Of a stretch of 64,000 bases of DNA, positions 27,512 through 36,420 are shown one piece after another. Source of the stretch: Hyphomonas chukchiensis. GTDB taxonomy: Bacteria; Pseudomonadota; Alphaproteobacteria; Caulobacterales; Hyphomonadaceae. Both the position numbers and the translations under genes were made by a program. A model generated the notes under the pieces. The model ran no database searches, was not told where the DNA came from, and saw only the letters and a program-made list of their open reading frames with translations. Positions within the stretch are counted from its first letter, which is position 1. Each line of letters begins with the position of its first letter. Location: contig NZ_AWFG01000014.1 of NCBI RefSeq assembly GCF_000682695.1, forward strand, positions 16,342 to 80,341, in the 5' to 3' direction.

Positions 27512-27512
27512 G

Positions 27513-28754
27513 TCAGTTCTTCCCGAACTTCCGGTCCCGTCCCGCCAGCAGTCTCAACCGCAGCGCATTCAGCTTGATGAAGCCTTCCGCATCCTTCTGG
27601 TCATAGGCGCCGTGGTCGTCCTCGAAGGTCACGATCTTCTCCGAGTACAGAGAATAAGGCGATGAGCGGCCGATGAGATAGGCCTGGCCCTTGTAGAGCT
27701 TGATCGTCACGTCGCCGGTCACCCAGCGCTGCGAGTAATCGATGGCGGCCTGAAGCATCTCGCGCTCCGGGCTCCACCAGAAACCGTTATAGATCAGTTC
27801 GGCATATTTCGGCATCAGCTCGTCTTTCAGGTGGCTTGCGCCCCGGTCGAGTGTGGCCTGTTCGATGCCGCGGTGTGCCACCAGAAGGATCGTGCCGCCC
27901 GGCGTTTCATAGATGCCGCGCGACTTCATGCCCACGAACCGGTTTTCCAACAGGTCGAGCCGGCCGATGCCATGCTTCTTGCCATAGGCGTTCAGCGTGG
28001 TGAGGATCGTCGCCGGGCTCATTGCCTCGCCATTGATGGCGCACGCATCGCCCTTCTCGAAGCTGATCGTGATGACTTCCGGCGCGTCAGGTGCCGCTTC
28101 CGGGCTCACGGTGCGCATGTGCACGAATTCCGGGGCTTCCTCGGCCGGGTTCTCCAGAACCTTGCCCTCGGAGGAGGAGTGCAGCAGGTTTGCATCGACC
28201 GAGAAGGGCGCCTCGCCCTTCTTGTCCTTGGCGATTTCGATACCGTGGGATTCGGCAAATTTCATCAGGTCGGTGCGGGATTTGAAGTCCCAGTCGCGCC
28301 ATGGCGCAATCACCTTGATGTCCGGGTTCAGGCCATAATAGCCGAGCTCGAAGCGCACCTGGTCATTGCCCTTGCCGGTCGCGCCATGACAGACGGCATC
28401 GGCGCCCACCATGTCGGCAATCTCGATCTGGCGCTTGGCGATCAGCGGACGGGCGATGCTTGTGCCCAGCAGGTAGACGCCTTCATACACGGCATTGGCG
28501 CGGAACATCGGGAACACGAAATCGCGCACGAATTCCTCGCGCACATCCTCGATAAAGATGTTTTCCGGCTTCACGCCGGCGGCCAGCGCCTTCTTGCGGG
28601 CCGGTTCCAGTTCCTCGCCCTGCCCCAGGTCCGCCGTGAAGGTCACCACCTCGGCGCCGAACTCGGTCTGCAGCCATTTCAGGATGATGGATGTGTCGAG
28701 GCCGCCGGAATAGGCGAGGACGACTTTCTTCGGGGCGGCTTTGGCCTTGGACAT
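27513..28754 (-). CDS. argG: Argininosuccinate synthase
   Basis: A 413-residue ATP-dependent ligase that joins citrulline and aspartate in arginine synthesis. It opens [20 protein letters not shown] with the PP-loop SGGLDTS and carries [13 protein letters not shown] and SDLM-type motifs of the class. Length is normal. The ATG at 28754 is preceded by about 170 bases shared with the divergent coiled-coil gene. Confidence 0.97.
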   Translation of the reverse strand: MSKAKAAPKKVVLAYSGGLDTSIILKWLQTEFGAEVVTFTADLGQGEELEPARKKALAAGVKPENIFIEDVREEFVRDFVFPMFRANAVYEGVYLLGTSIARPLIAKRQIEIADMVGADAVCHGATGKGNDQVRFELGYYGLNPDIKVIAPWRDWDFKSRTDLMKFAESHGIEIAKDKKGEAPFSVDANLLHSSSEGKVLENPAEEAPEFVHMRTVSPEAAPDAPEVITISFEKGDACAINGEAMSPATILTTLNAYGKKHGIGRLDLLENRFVGMKSRGIYETPGGTILLVAHRGIEQATLDRGASHLKDELMPKYAELIYNGFWWSPEREMLQAAIDYSQRWVTGDVTIKLYKGQAYLIGRSSPYSLYSEKIVTFEDDHGAYDQKDAEGFIKLNALRLRLLAGRDRKFGKN

Positions 28755-28925
28755 GCGCGTGCACCTTTATTGTGCGTGTTTTCAATGGGTGTTGCCTTAA
28801 GGACAGAAGCCCGTGATGACAAGCCGGGGGCAGGGCCATTTCCTATGGTTAAAGAAGCCCTAAGCGGCTATAAATGGCCAACACCGTTTCATACAGAGGC
28901 GCCTTTCGGGGCGTAAGACTGCCCG

Positions 28926-30689
28926 ATGTTCACGAAGGATTTCACCAAGCCGGAACCGGTTCGCCCGATGATTCCGGAAAGCGTGCGCCAGACTGTGCGC
29001 GCCGCGCAGGATGCTGGCCGCCGCGCCGAGGAGCGCGCGAACATGAACATGCCGTTCCGCGCCCGTCTGCGTGCCCGCGATGCCGTGCGTCCGCAATCCA
29101 CCCTCGCCATCATTTCCGGTATCCAGGCCAAGGCCGCCGACACGGCCAGGCCCGTAAAGCCATTGCATAGTCGCGGGCCTGTGCGCCCGCTGCGCGCCGT
29201 ATCGACCAATCCTGGCCTCCTGCCGCATGGCCGTAATGGCAAGGGTGGCGGGCAGGACGATGACGATACGGGCAGTCGCCTGGCCGATATTTCCCAGCTC
29301 GCCTTTGCCGGCCTTGCCGTTCTCGGCCTCGCCGGCCTCTCCGTCATGGCCGCCGACAGCGCCCTGCATAATGGCGACCCTGAGTCCGGATCGGAAGCCG
29401 ATCCCCTGCGCATGGCGGACGTCGATCCGGTTGTCGCACCCAGCGCCGCCTCGTCCATCGCCATGGCTGAGGCGTCGACCCCTGTCGGCACCGCGCCGAC
29501 CCCATGGTTCAATTATCAGGGCGTCGCGGACCAGCTTGCCGCCCGCAAGGCCGCCTTTGAGACCGCGCAACGTGAAGCCGCAACCGCCGAGGCTGAGAAG
29601 GCCCGCATCGAAGCGGCCAATGCGATTGCCGATGCCGAGGCCCAGCGCCTCGCCGAAGCAGCCCAGCAGGATGCCGCCACCGAACGCGCCCGCGCCGCCG
29701 CTGCCGAGCTGGAGAAGACCCGTCTGGCCGAGGCTGAAGCCGCCCGCGTCGCCGAGGCAGATGCCCAGCGCCAGGCCGCGCTCGAAGCCGAACAGGCTGC
29801 CGCCGCTGAGGTAGAGGCCAAACGCCTCGCCGAGATCGAAGCCCGCCGCGTCGCCCAGGCCGAAGCCGAAGCGCAGCGCGTCGCCGATCTCAAGGCCAAG
29901 CAGGCCGCAGATGCCGAAGCCAAACGCCTGGCCGATGCCGCCGCCGAGCAGAAACGCCTCGCGGCCGTGGCCTCCGAAAACCAGAAAAAGCGTCTTGCCG
30001 CTGCCGAGGCTGAAGAGCGTCGCCTCGCCGCCCTGAACGCGAGCGCGGCCATTCCCGCCTCTGTCGCCGTCAAGCCATCGGCAACGCCAAAAGCGTCGGT
30101 CCAGATGGTCGCCTATTCAGGCCCGATCCCGGCGGCGGCCACGCTCAAACCCGATATGCGCCCCACTTTGGTCGCTGCTGCCCCACTAACGGTCACGGAA
30201 CGGTCCGTGAATACCCCGGCCTATACCCAGTCTGCCCCCAAAGTGCGCCCCTTCGCGGCCGCTGAAGCCCTGCCAAGTCCCCGCAATGTCGATGAATTCG
30301 TGGCTGAACGTGTCTCGCTGACCGCTGCCGAAGCGCTTGATCCGACGCTACTCAACACACTGCGCCATGACTTCCTCCGCATGGTCGAAACCGAGGCAGA
30401 TGGCGCTACCCGGATCCTCGCCACGCCCGATGGCCGAAAGCTCGAGATCCGTATTGAACGCTCCACAACGCGCGAAGCCAGCAAGCCCACCGTGCGCCCG
30501 CTCAATTATACCGGCCAAGCGACCGATTCCGTTGTCCGCTATGTCGCCGATGTCATGCCGATGAAAGTATCCGTCACCTGTCGCGACCTGGCCTATTCAT
30601 TCCCGGGGCAGGAGCGCGGACGCTTTGCCGCGTGCGAGGCCCCAACCGGCGGCTGGGTGCTCGGCCGTGCCTCGGACGCGGGCGCCTGA
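28926..30689 (+). CDS. TolA-like alanine-rich coiled-coil membrane protein
   Basis: A 587-residue protein, not recognised as a named family. A basic cytoplasmic N-terminal region (about 1-118) and one TM (about 120-141, LAFAGLAVLGLAGLSVMAA) are followed by a periplasmic Ala/Glu/Arg/Gln-rich coiled coil (about 200-365, EAxRxAEAEA-type heptads). A proline-rich linker and a globular C-terminal part (about 450-587) with SVTCRDLAYSF and two cysteines complete it. The layout resembles TolA or similar envelope-spanning proteins, but the C-terminal domain is not recognisably TolA. A -10-like TATAAA lies at 28869-28874. Convergent with DUF4112. Confidence 0.75.
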   Translation: MFTKDFTKPEPVRPMIPESVRQTVRAAQDAGRRAEERANMNMPFRARLRARDAVRPQSTLAIISGIQAKAADTARPVKPLHSRGPVRPLRAVSTNPGLLPHGRNGKGGGQDDDDTGSRLADISQLAFAGLAVLGLAGLSVMAADSALHNGDPESGSEADPLRMADVDPVVAPSAASSIAMAEASTPVGTAPTPWFNYQGVADQLAARKAAFETAQREAATAEAEKARIEAANAIADAEAQRLAEAAQQDAATERARAAAAELEKTRLAEAEAARVAEADAQRQAALEAEQAAAAEVEAKRLAEIEARRVAQAEAEAQRVADLKAKQAADAEAKRLADAAAEQKRLAAVASENQKKRLAAAEAEERRLAALNASAAIPASVAVKPSATPKASVQMVAYSGPIPAAATLKPDMRPTLVAAAPLTVTERSVNTPAYTQSAPKVRPFAAAEALPSPRNVDEFVAERVSLTAAEALDPTLLNTLRHDFLRMVETEADGATRILATPDGRKLEIRIERSTTREASKPTVRPLNYTGQATDSVVRYVADVMPMKVSVTCRDLAYSFPGQERGRFAACEAPTGGWVLGRASDAGA

Positions 30690-30691
30690 GG

Positions 30692-31108
30692 TCAGGACTG
30701 ATTCTGTAGCTGCCGCTGCACTTTGCGCGTGAGATGCTTCTCGATCACGCGCACATTCTTGGTATTCGATTTGAAGAAAAAGTCGAACGCATCGCCAACG
30801 ACCGGGATCGCCCCGAGCGTCGTATCGAACAGCAGGTTCCAGCCAATATGGGCCAGGGCGATCGGATGCAGCTTCAGCCGCGCTGCCGTGTAAAGCGCAT
30901 AGGTTCCCGCCAGTCCTGTCGCGACGTCCCCCGCCACAGGCACCAGTCCCAGCACTGAATCCAGCCCGAACCTGATGCCCATCAGCGAGAAACGCGAATC
31001 CAGCACGCGCGCAAACATCTTGAGATGGCGCATCTCGTCCTCGAACGTGCGCCCGTTCCCCAGCTCCACGTTCAGGAGTTCGCTATCCGGAGTGCGATCC
31101 TTGCCCAT
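30692..31108 (-). CDS. DUF4112 membrane protein
   Basis: A 138-residue protein with the DUF4112 pattern LDSRFSLMGIRFGLDSVLGLVPVAGD and TTLGAIPVVGDAFDFFFKSN, two hydrophobic hairpins separated by a loop. Function unknown. It converges on the coiled-coil gene (2 bases between stops). Confidence 0.85.
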   Translation of the reverse strand: MGKDRTPDSELLNVELGNGRTFEDEMRHLKMFARVLDSRFSLMGIRFGLDSVLGLVPVAGDVATGLAGTYALYTAARLKLHPIALAHIGWNLLFDTTLGAIPVVGDAFDFFFKSNTKNVRVIEKHLTRKVQRQLQNQS

Positions 31109-31128
31109 TATCCCCCCCTCATGCGCCC

Positions 31129-31461
31129 TTATTGCTGCGCAAGTGCACCCAGAATTGAAACAAGGCTGATGATGGTCCGCGTGTCTTCATCGACCAGCAG
31201 CACATCATCATCGACGCGTGAATAGTAATATCCCGGCGGCGGCGCTTTCAGGTCATAGCGGTCATAATCGCGGAACCGGTCATATTCACGCGGCAGGTGG
31301 CCGCCAATGTCATATTTCTTGGCCTGTCCCGGCGGGATACAGCCTTTCTTGGCAAGTCCTGGCGGGCACGCCTTCGGTCCGCCATGTGCACCGGGATCGG
31401 CCAGCGCGACGGGGCTCAGGGCTGCCGAAAGGGCAAGGATGGCGAGGGTTCTGGTAAGCAT
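31129..31461 (-). CDS. RcnB-like small periplasmic protein
   Basis: A 110-residue secreted protein: a signal peptide (about 1-22), a short Cys/Gly/Pro-rich segment (PKACPPGLAKKGCIPPGQAKK), then YDRYDLKAPPPGYYYSRVDDDVLLVD and a terminal hydrophobic helix. The PPPGYYYxRVxxDVLLVD block is that of the RcnB/YfgI-type periplasmic family; RcnB itself affects nickel/cobalt homeostasis, which should not be assumed here. The ATG at 31461 follows GAAGGA. Confidence 0.75.
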   Translation of the reverse strand: MLTRTLAILALSAALSPVALADPGAHGGPKACPPGLAKKGCIPPGQAKKYDIGGHLPREYDRFRDYDRYDLKAPPPGYYYSRVDDDVLLVDEDTRTIISLVSILGALAQQ

Positions 31462-31556
31462 GGAATATCCTTCTTTCCAGCCAAACGCGAGCGGACCGGC
31501 CGGGTTCCGTTGCACGGGCCGTTGCGTGCTTTCCCAAAGCCTGCTGAAACCGCCGC

Positions 31557-31898
31557 ATGATCGACACGCATGTCTACAAACTACTAAGCCAGTCTGATTG
31601 GGAAGCCGCCAAGGCATCTGGCGTTACGGCTGTCCCGCTGGACGCGGCAGACGGCTATGTTCACCTTTCAGGCATCGCGACCGTCGCGGAGACGGCCCGG
31701 CTCTATTATTCAGGCCGGCCGGTCGTGCATCTCCTTGAGTTCGCCGTGGCAGACCTGCCGCCCCTGGAATGGGAACCGAGCCGGGGTGGCACACTGTTTC
31801 CGCATCTCTACGGCGACCTGCCTATCGCCCAAGCGTCTCGCCAATGGCAGCTCGGCCCGGATGCGGATGGTGCGCCGATCATGCCGGAGGATCTCTAG
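31557..31898 (+). CDS. DUF952 protein
   Basis: A 113-residue protein of the DUF952 family: HVYKLLSQSDWEAAKASG, GYVHLSGIATVAETARLYY and FPHLYGDLPIAQ. DUF952 proteins are small glutathione-transferase-unrelated cytosolic proteins of uncertain function. Its stop abuts the pyrD start with no gap, so the two are co-translated. Divergent from the RcnB-like gene. Confidence 0.88.
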   Translation: MIDTHVYKLLSQSDWEAAKASGVTAVPLDAADGYVHLSGIATVAETARLYYSGRPVVHLLEFAVADLPPLEWEPSRGGTLFPHLYGDLPIAQASRQWQLGPDADGAPIMPEDL

Positions 31899-32951
31899 AT
31901 GGGACTGACTGATCTTGGCATTGCCGCTGTCAAACTCCTGCCGCCCGAAGCCGCCCATACGGCGACCATAAAGGCCCTCGAGAAGGGGCTTGGCGTGCCG
32001 CTCAAGGCGCCACAAGCTGATCCGATACTGGCGACCAAACTGCCGAAATCCGGCCTGACATTCGCCGCCCCTGTCGGGCTTGCAGCGGGCTTCGACAAGA
32101 ATTGCGAAGTGCCCTCCGCCATGGCGCGCTTCGGCTTTGGCTTTATCGAATGCGGCACGGTCACGCCCCTGCCGCAGCCGGGCAATCCGAAGCCGCGCCT
32201 CTTCCGCCTGAGTGAAGACAAGGCCGTCATCAACCGTATGGGCTTCAATAATTTCGGCCTCGAATATTTCGTGCGGCGTCTGTCGAAATACCGCGCTGCG
32301 CCGCCCATCGGGGCCAATGTCGGCGCGAACAAGGAAAGCAGTGACAGGATCGCTGACTATGTGCGCGGCATCGAGGCGGTTGCACCCCATGCGGCCTATG
32401 TCACCGTCAATATTTCCTCGCCCAACACGCCAGGCCTGCGCGGCCTGCAGGACAAGGCTTCGCTGGAATCCCTGCTGACGGCCTGCGGCGCCGCTGACAG
32501 GGCCGGGAAACCCGTCTTCCTGAAGGTCGCCCCTGATCTCGATGCCGAGGCGATTGCCGATATTGTCGGTGTGGTTCGCAACCAAGGTGCATGGCTGTCG
32601 GGACTTATCGTCTCGAACACCACGCTTGCCCGGCCAAACAGCCTGACCAGCCGTGACAAGGCCGAGATGGGTGGCCTGTCCGGCGCCCCGCTCATGGCGC
32701 CTTCGACTGAAGTGTTGAAAGCCTTTGCCCGGGCGCTCAAAGGTGAATTTGACCTGATCGGTGCCGGCGGCATTGCCAGCGGCGCCGATGCCTATGCCAA
32801 GATCAAGGCGGGCGCCCATGCCGTGCAGCTTTATTCAGCAATGGTCTATGAGGGCCCCGGGCTTGTCAGCCGGGTCCATTCGGAACTGGCTGGCCTGTTG
32901 AAGGCCGACGGGTTCACGCGGCTGGAACACGCGGTCGGGAAAGACCTCTGA
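31899..32951 (+). CDS. pyrD: Dihydroorotate dehydrogenase (quinone), class 2
   Basis: A 350-residue FMN enzyme oxidising dihydroorotate to orotate with quinone in pyrimidine synthesis. FAAPVGLAAGFDKN, ECGTVTPLPQPGNPKPRLFRL, INRMGFNNFG and NISSPNTPGLR (catalytic serine region) identify class 2. The N-terminal helices associate with the membrane. The 3' end overlaps the convergent MATE gene by 38 bases. Confidence 0.97.
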   Translation: MGLTDLGIAAVKLLPPEAAHTATIKALEKGLGVPLKAPQADPILATKLPKSGLTFAAPVGLAAGFDKNCEVPSAMARFGFGFIECGTVTPLPQPGNPKPRLFRLSEDKAVINRMGFNNFGLEYFVRRLSKYRAAPPIGANVGANKESSDRIADYVRGIEAVAPHAAYVTVNISSPNTPGLRGLQDKASLESLLTACGAADRAGKPVFLKVAPDLDAEAIADIVGVVRNQGAWLSGLIVSNTTLARPNSLTSRDKAEMGGLSGAPLMAPSTEVLKAFARALKGEFDLIGAGGIASGADAYAKIKAGAHAVQLYSAMVYEGPGLVSRVHSELAGLLKADGFTRLEHAVGKDL

Positions 32952-34218
32952 AAAGCCCCGGCACGAACCAGCCAAGCGCCACCGCGCGATAGAAATACAT
33001 CATCAGGAAGGCGGTCCAGACACCCGCATTGCCCCAGATCGGCCGCAAGGCCATGTCCGTCGCCAGATAGAGGGCGGCAGATATAAGCCCGGCCGTGCGT
33101 AACGCCCTGCCCTGCGTTGTGCCGAGGAACAGCCCGTCCAGTTGCCAGGCCGCAACGCCGATGATTGGCACAGCGGCGCAGAAGGGCAGGAAGTCCAGTG
33201 CTGCCCGGCGTGCTTCCGGGTCGGCGATAAAGGCCCTGATCAGCCAGCCACCGCCGAGGAAATAGGTAAGGGCAAACAGGGCGCCGAAGCCGATTGCAAA
33301 TTCCGATGTGAGGCGCATGGCCCGGCCAAGGCGCTGGCCATCACTGGCCCCATAGGCCTCGCCGGCTTCCTTCTCGGCGACGAAGGCAAAGCCATCGAGC
33401 ACGAAGGCTGAGACGGTGATGAATTGCAGCAGGACTTCGTTGCCAGCCGTTGCCGCAGTGCCGATGAGCGTACCGGAGCGGACGAACCAGCCAAAGCTGA
33501 ACACGAGGGCCAGCGTGCGGATCATGATGTCACGATTGGCCGAGAACAGGGCGGCAAGGCGTGCCTTGTCCAGCAGTCGGGCAGGCGCCTTGAAGCCGCC
33601 GCGCACGAGTACCAGGCCCAAGGCCAGCGCCGTCCATTCTGCGATGGCTGTCCCGGCGCCAATGCCTGTCGGCCCAAGGTCCAGCCCGGCCACGAACCAA
33701 ATATCGAGGCCCACATTCACGCTGTTCATTACGATCTGTACCGCCAGCATCTGCCCGGTCTTTCCCGTGCCGATGAGCCAGCCGGTAATGCCCAATCCCA
33801 TCAGGTAGGCGGGGGCGCCGAAGATGCGGGCGTTGAAATAGCCGGCGGCGAGGGCCTCGACATGCTCGGTGCCGGCAAAGGCGGCGAAGGTGAGCCAGCG
33901 GAGCAGGGGCGAGAGGAGGAAAAGCGCTGCCCCGATGGCGGCGCCAAGCATCAGCGCGCGCAGCAATGTGGCCCGCACTTCCGGCGCGTCGCCCCGGCCA
34001 TTGGCCTGCGCCGAAAGGCCGGTCGTGGACATGCGCAGGAAGCCGAATCCCCAATAGATAAAGCTGTATGCGACGGCGGCGATGGCGACGGCGGCAAGAT
34101 CTGCCTTGTCACCGAACCGGCCCATGGCGAACGTGTCGGCGATGCCTGTGGTCGCCGTTGCGGCCTGTGCCAGCACGATGGGAACGGCGAGGGAGAAGAC
34201 CTTGCGGCGCGTCAGCAT
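32914..34218 (-). CDS. MATE family efflux transporter (DinF-like)
   Basis: A 434-residue 12-TM antiporter of the MATE family, opening LTRRKVFSLAVPIVLAQAATATTGIADTFAMG, with the internal repeat at about 225-250. It exports cationic or organic compounds against Na+ or H+; the DinF-like subgroup is suggested by length, substrate unknown. Its 3' end overlaps pyrD on the other strand by 38 bases. It lies 11 bases after PAP2 and probably shares its transcript. Confidence 0.9.
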   Translation of the reverse strand: MLTRRKVFSLAVPIVLAQAATATTGIADTFAMGRFGDKADLAAVAIAAVAYSFIYWGFGFLRMSTTGLSAQANGRGDAPEVRATLLRALMLGAAIGAALFLLSPLLRWLTFAAFAGTEHVEALAAGYFNARIFGAPAYLMGLGITGWLIGTGKTGQMLAVQIVMNSVNVGLDIWFVAGLDLGPTGIGAGTAIAEWTALALGLVLVRGGFKAPARLLDKARLAALFSANRDIMIRTLALVFSFGWFVRSGTLIGTAATAGNEVLLQFITVSAFVLDGFAFVAEKEAGEAYGASDGQRLGRAMRLTSEFAIGFGALFALTYFLGGGWLIRAFIADPEARRAALDFLPFCAAVPIIGVAAWQLDGLFLGTTQGRALRTAGLISAALYLATDMALRPIWGNAGVWTAFLMMYFYRAVALGWFVPGLFRGLSRPRVPAA

Positions 34219-34229
34219 TGGCGGCCAGC

Positions 34230-34988
34230 CTAACCGAGGGCGTGGTAGAGCACGCGCGCTGCCGGGAGCGTCAGCAGGGCATAGAGGGGCCCCGTCAGGG
34301 CCAGTGCGGTGACAGCGAAGAGTGTTGAGCGGTTCTTCGCGGGGTATTCCGTGACCGTTCCGAGTCCGCTCAGCATCAAACCGCCGAGTGCAAGGCCGGC
34401 CAGCGTGTCGCTCGGCCAGTGGGCGCCGACATATATGCGCGACGCCCCGATGAGCAGGATGAGCAGCGTGAGACAGCTAACCGCCCACAAGCGCGGAGCG
34501 CCCTTGAACGTCATGAAGGCAAGGAGGGCCAGCCCGCCATAGATCAGGGTGGAATTGGTGGCGTGCCCGCTTGGGAAGCTGAAGGCTTCGACGCCGCCAT
34601 AGAGATCCACCGTAGGCCGGGGCCGCGCGACCCAGGCCTTGATCAGGCGGACAATGATGGGCGTCAGCACGAAGGCCGCCGAATAGGCCGCCAAGGCGCG
34701 CCAGTTGCGATAGACGCCGAGGGCGACGAGGATCAAAGGCCCCATGAACCAGAGATACTTTGCGTCGCCGAAAGCGGAGACGAAGAGCATGACATTGGTC
34801 AGTGCCGGCGTGCGCCAGCCAGGCACCTGGTCGGTGAGGGTACGGTCGAAGGCGTCGATATCCCAGAGGCCCGCGATGCCCGATACGAGTAGCGCCAGGA
34901 CAAGCGCGCAGAGCGCTGCGGGCACCGCAAGGGCGGTGCGCCGCAATCTGTGCCTAGACGGCGTCTCGGGCTCGGAAGACCTCTTCAT
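34230..34988 (-). CDS. PAP2 family phosphatase
   Basis: A 252-residue membrane phosphatase with the three PAP2 signatures KAWVARPRP, FPSGHAT and SRIYVGAHWPSD, including the catalytic histidines. About six TM helices. Likely acts on lipid phosphates or undecaprenyl pyrophosphate. The ATG at 34988 follows GGAGAG by 4 bases, inside the 3' end of the upstream symporter gene (35-base overlap). Confidence 0.92.
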   Translation of the reverse strand: MKRSSEPETPSRHRLRRTALAVPAALCALVLALLVSGIAGLWDIDAFDRTLTDQVPGWRTPALTNVMLFVSAFGDAKYLWFMGPLILVALGVYRNWRALAAYSAAFVLTPIIVRLIKAWVARPRPTVDLYGGVEAFSFPSGHATNSTLIYGGLALLAFMTFKGAPRLWAVSCLTLLILLIGASRIYVGAHWPSDTLAGLALGGLMLSGLGTVTEYPAKNRSTLFAVTALALTGPLYALLTLPAARVLYHALG

Positions 34989-36267
34989 CGAACTCTCCTT
35001 CCCACTTGGCAACCGCCGTTGCAACCGCGAGGTCGCCGGTGATGTTGGTCACCGTGCGCGCCATGTCGAGGATGCGGTCGAAGGGGAAGAGGAGGGCGAT
35101 GATGAGCACGGTCTGGTCCGCTGACACGCCAACAACGCTGAGCGTGGTGGCGGCAAGGAACAGGCTGACCGAAGGAATGCCTGCCGTGCCGATCGACACG
35201 AGCGTCGCCATCAGGGCGATGGTAAAATACATGCTGAACGTCATCGGCAGGCCGAGCGCCTGGGCAGCGAAGAGGGCGATCAGGCCCTGATAGAGCGCCG
35301 TCCCGTCCATGTTGATGGTCGCGCCGAGCGGCAGGACCGAGGAGGCAATCGATTTGCTGATGCCGAGGTTCTGCGTGGCGCAGGACATGGTCATTGGCAG
35401 GGTGGCGTTGGACGACGAGGTCGAGAAGGCCACGGCCTGCGCATCGACGGCGCCCCTGAAGAAGTCGAACAGCGGCAGGCGCAGAATGACCTTCACGATG
35501 ATGCCGAAGGTGAAAAGCATGTGCAGGGCGCAGGCGATATAGAGTGCCGCCGTCATCTTGCCGAGCACGGCGAGAATGGTGAGGCCCCGGTCGCCCATGA
35601 CCCAGGCCATCAGCGCGAAGACGCCGATAGGCGCCGTTTCCATGACGATCAGTGTCAGTTTCATCATCGCTTCGGCGGCGCTGTTCATCACATTGGCCAG
35701 CGGTTTGCCGGCATCGCCCGAGACGAGAATGCCGATGCCGAACATGATGGCGAAGAAGATGATCGGCAGGACGTCGCCATTGGCCATGGCGGCCACCGGG
35801 TTGGTCGGGATAATCGACAGGATCGTGTTCATCAGCTGCTCGGCGACACTGCCGGGCTGCGGGTTGGCAGCCAGCTGGGCGCGCGTGTTTTCCAGGTCAG
35901 CCGGATTAACGGTGGTCGTATCGAACCCGGCGCCGGGCTGGATGATCGAGCCCATCAGCAGGCCGAAGGAGACCGCGATCAGCGTCGTACACATGTACAT
36001 GGCAAGCGCGCGGCCACCGAGACTGCCGAGCTTCTTGGGGTCGCCCATGGCCAGCACGCCCGAAACAAGCGTGGTGAAGATGAGCGGGACGACCAGCATC
36101 TTGATCAGATTGATGAAGGCATCGCCAATGGGCTTGGCCCATGCGGTGACATTGGCGCCAGCGGCCTCTGCCCCCATGACCTGTCGCAGGATGAGGCCGG
36201 TGATCGCGCCCAGCGCCAGGCCGACCATCACCCGCTTCCACAAATCTATCTTGAACCACCAGCCCAT
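34954..36267 (-). CDS. Dicarboxylate/amino acid:cation symporter (DAACS)
   Basis: A 437-residue sodium- or proton-coupled symporter with eight TM helices and two reentrant loops. The DAACS signatures are present: the serine-rich loop STSSSNATLP and NMDGTALYQG. Substrates in the family are glutamate, aspartate or C4-dicarboxylates; which one cannot be told. The ATG at 36267 has GGAG 8 bases upstream and gives the usual MxWWFKI opening; an ATG seven codons upstream (36288) is also in frame. First gene of a symporter-PAP2-MATE run. Confidence 0.92.
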   Translation of the reverse strand: MGWWFKIDLWKRVMVGLALGAITGLILRQVMGAEAAGANVTAWAKPIGDAFINLIKMLVVPLIFTTLVSGVLAMGDPKKLGSLGGRALAMYMCTTLIAVSFGLLMGSIIQPGAGFDTTTVNPADLENTRAQLAANPQPGSVAEQLMNTILSIIPTNPVAAMANGDVLPIIFFAIMFGIGILVSGDAGKPLANVMNSAAEAMMKLTLIVMETAPIGVFALMAWVMGDRGLTILAVLGKMTAALYIACALHMLFTFGIIVKVILRLPLFDFFRGAVDAQAVAFSTSSSNATLPMTMSCATQNLGISKSIASSVLPLGATINMDGTALYQGLIALFAAQALGLPMTFSMYFTIALMATLVSIGTAGIPSVSLFLAATTLSVVGVSADQTVLIIALLFPFDRILDMARTVTNITGDLAVATAVAKWEGEFDEEVFRARDAV

Positions 36268-36420
36268 TACGCCACTCCCATGTGTCATTCGAAGCCGGGA
36301 CGGTAGGGGGGCTTTGCAGGGAAGGCAAATGCCGAGATCGCGATTTTGCCAGCTGTGGTGCAGACTGCCCGCGTAATGCCCATTGCCCTTTGATGGCCCC
36401 CGGCCCTATGTCTGCGCCGC

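Noticed and set aside
29521..30060. Tandem DNA repeat in the coiled-coil gene
   Set aside because: The periodicity is Ala/Glu-rich heptad codon use, not exact DNA repeat units.
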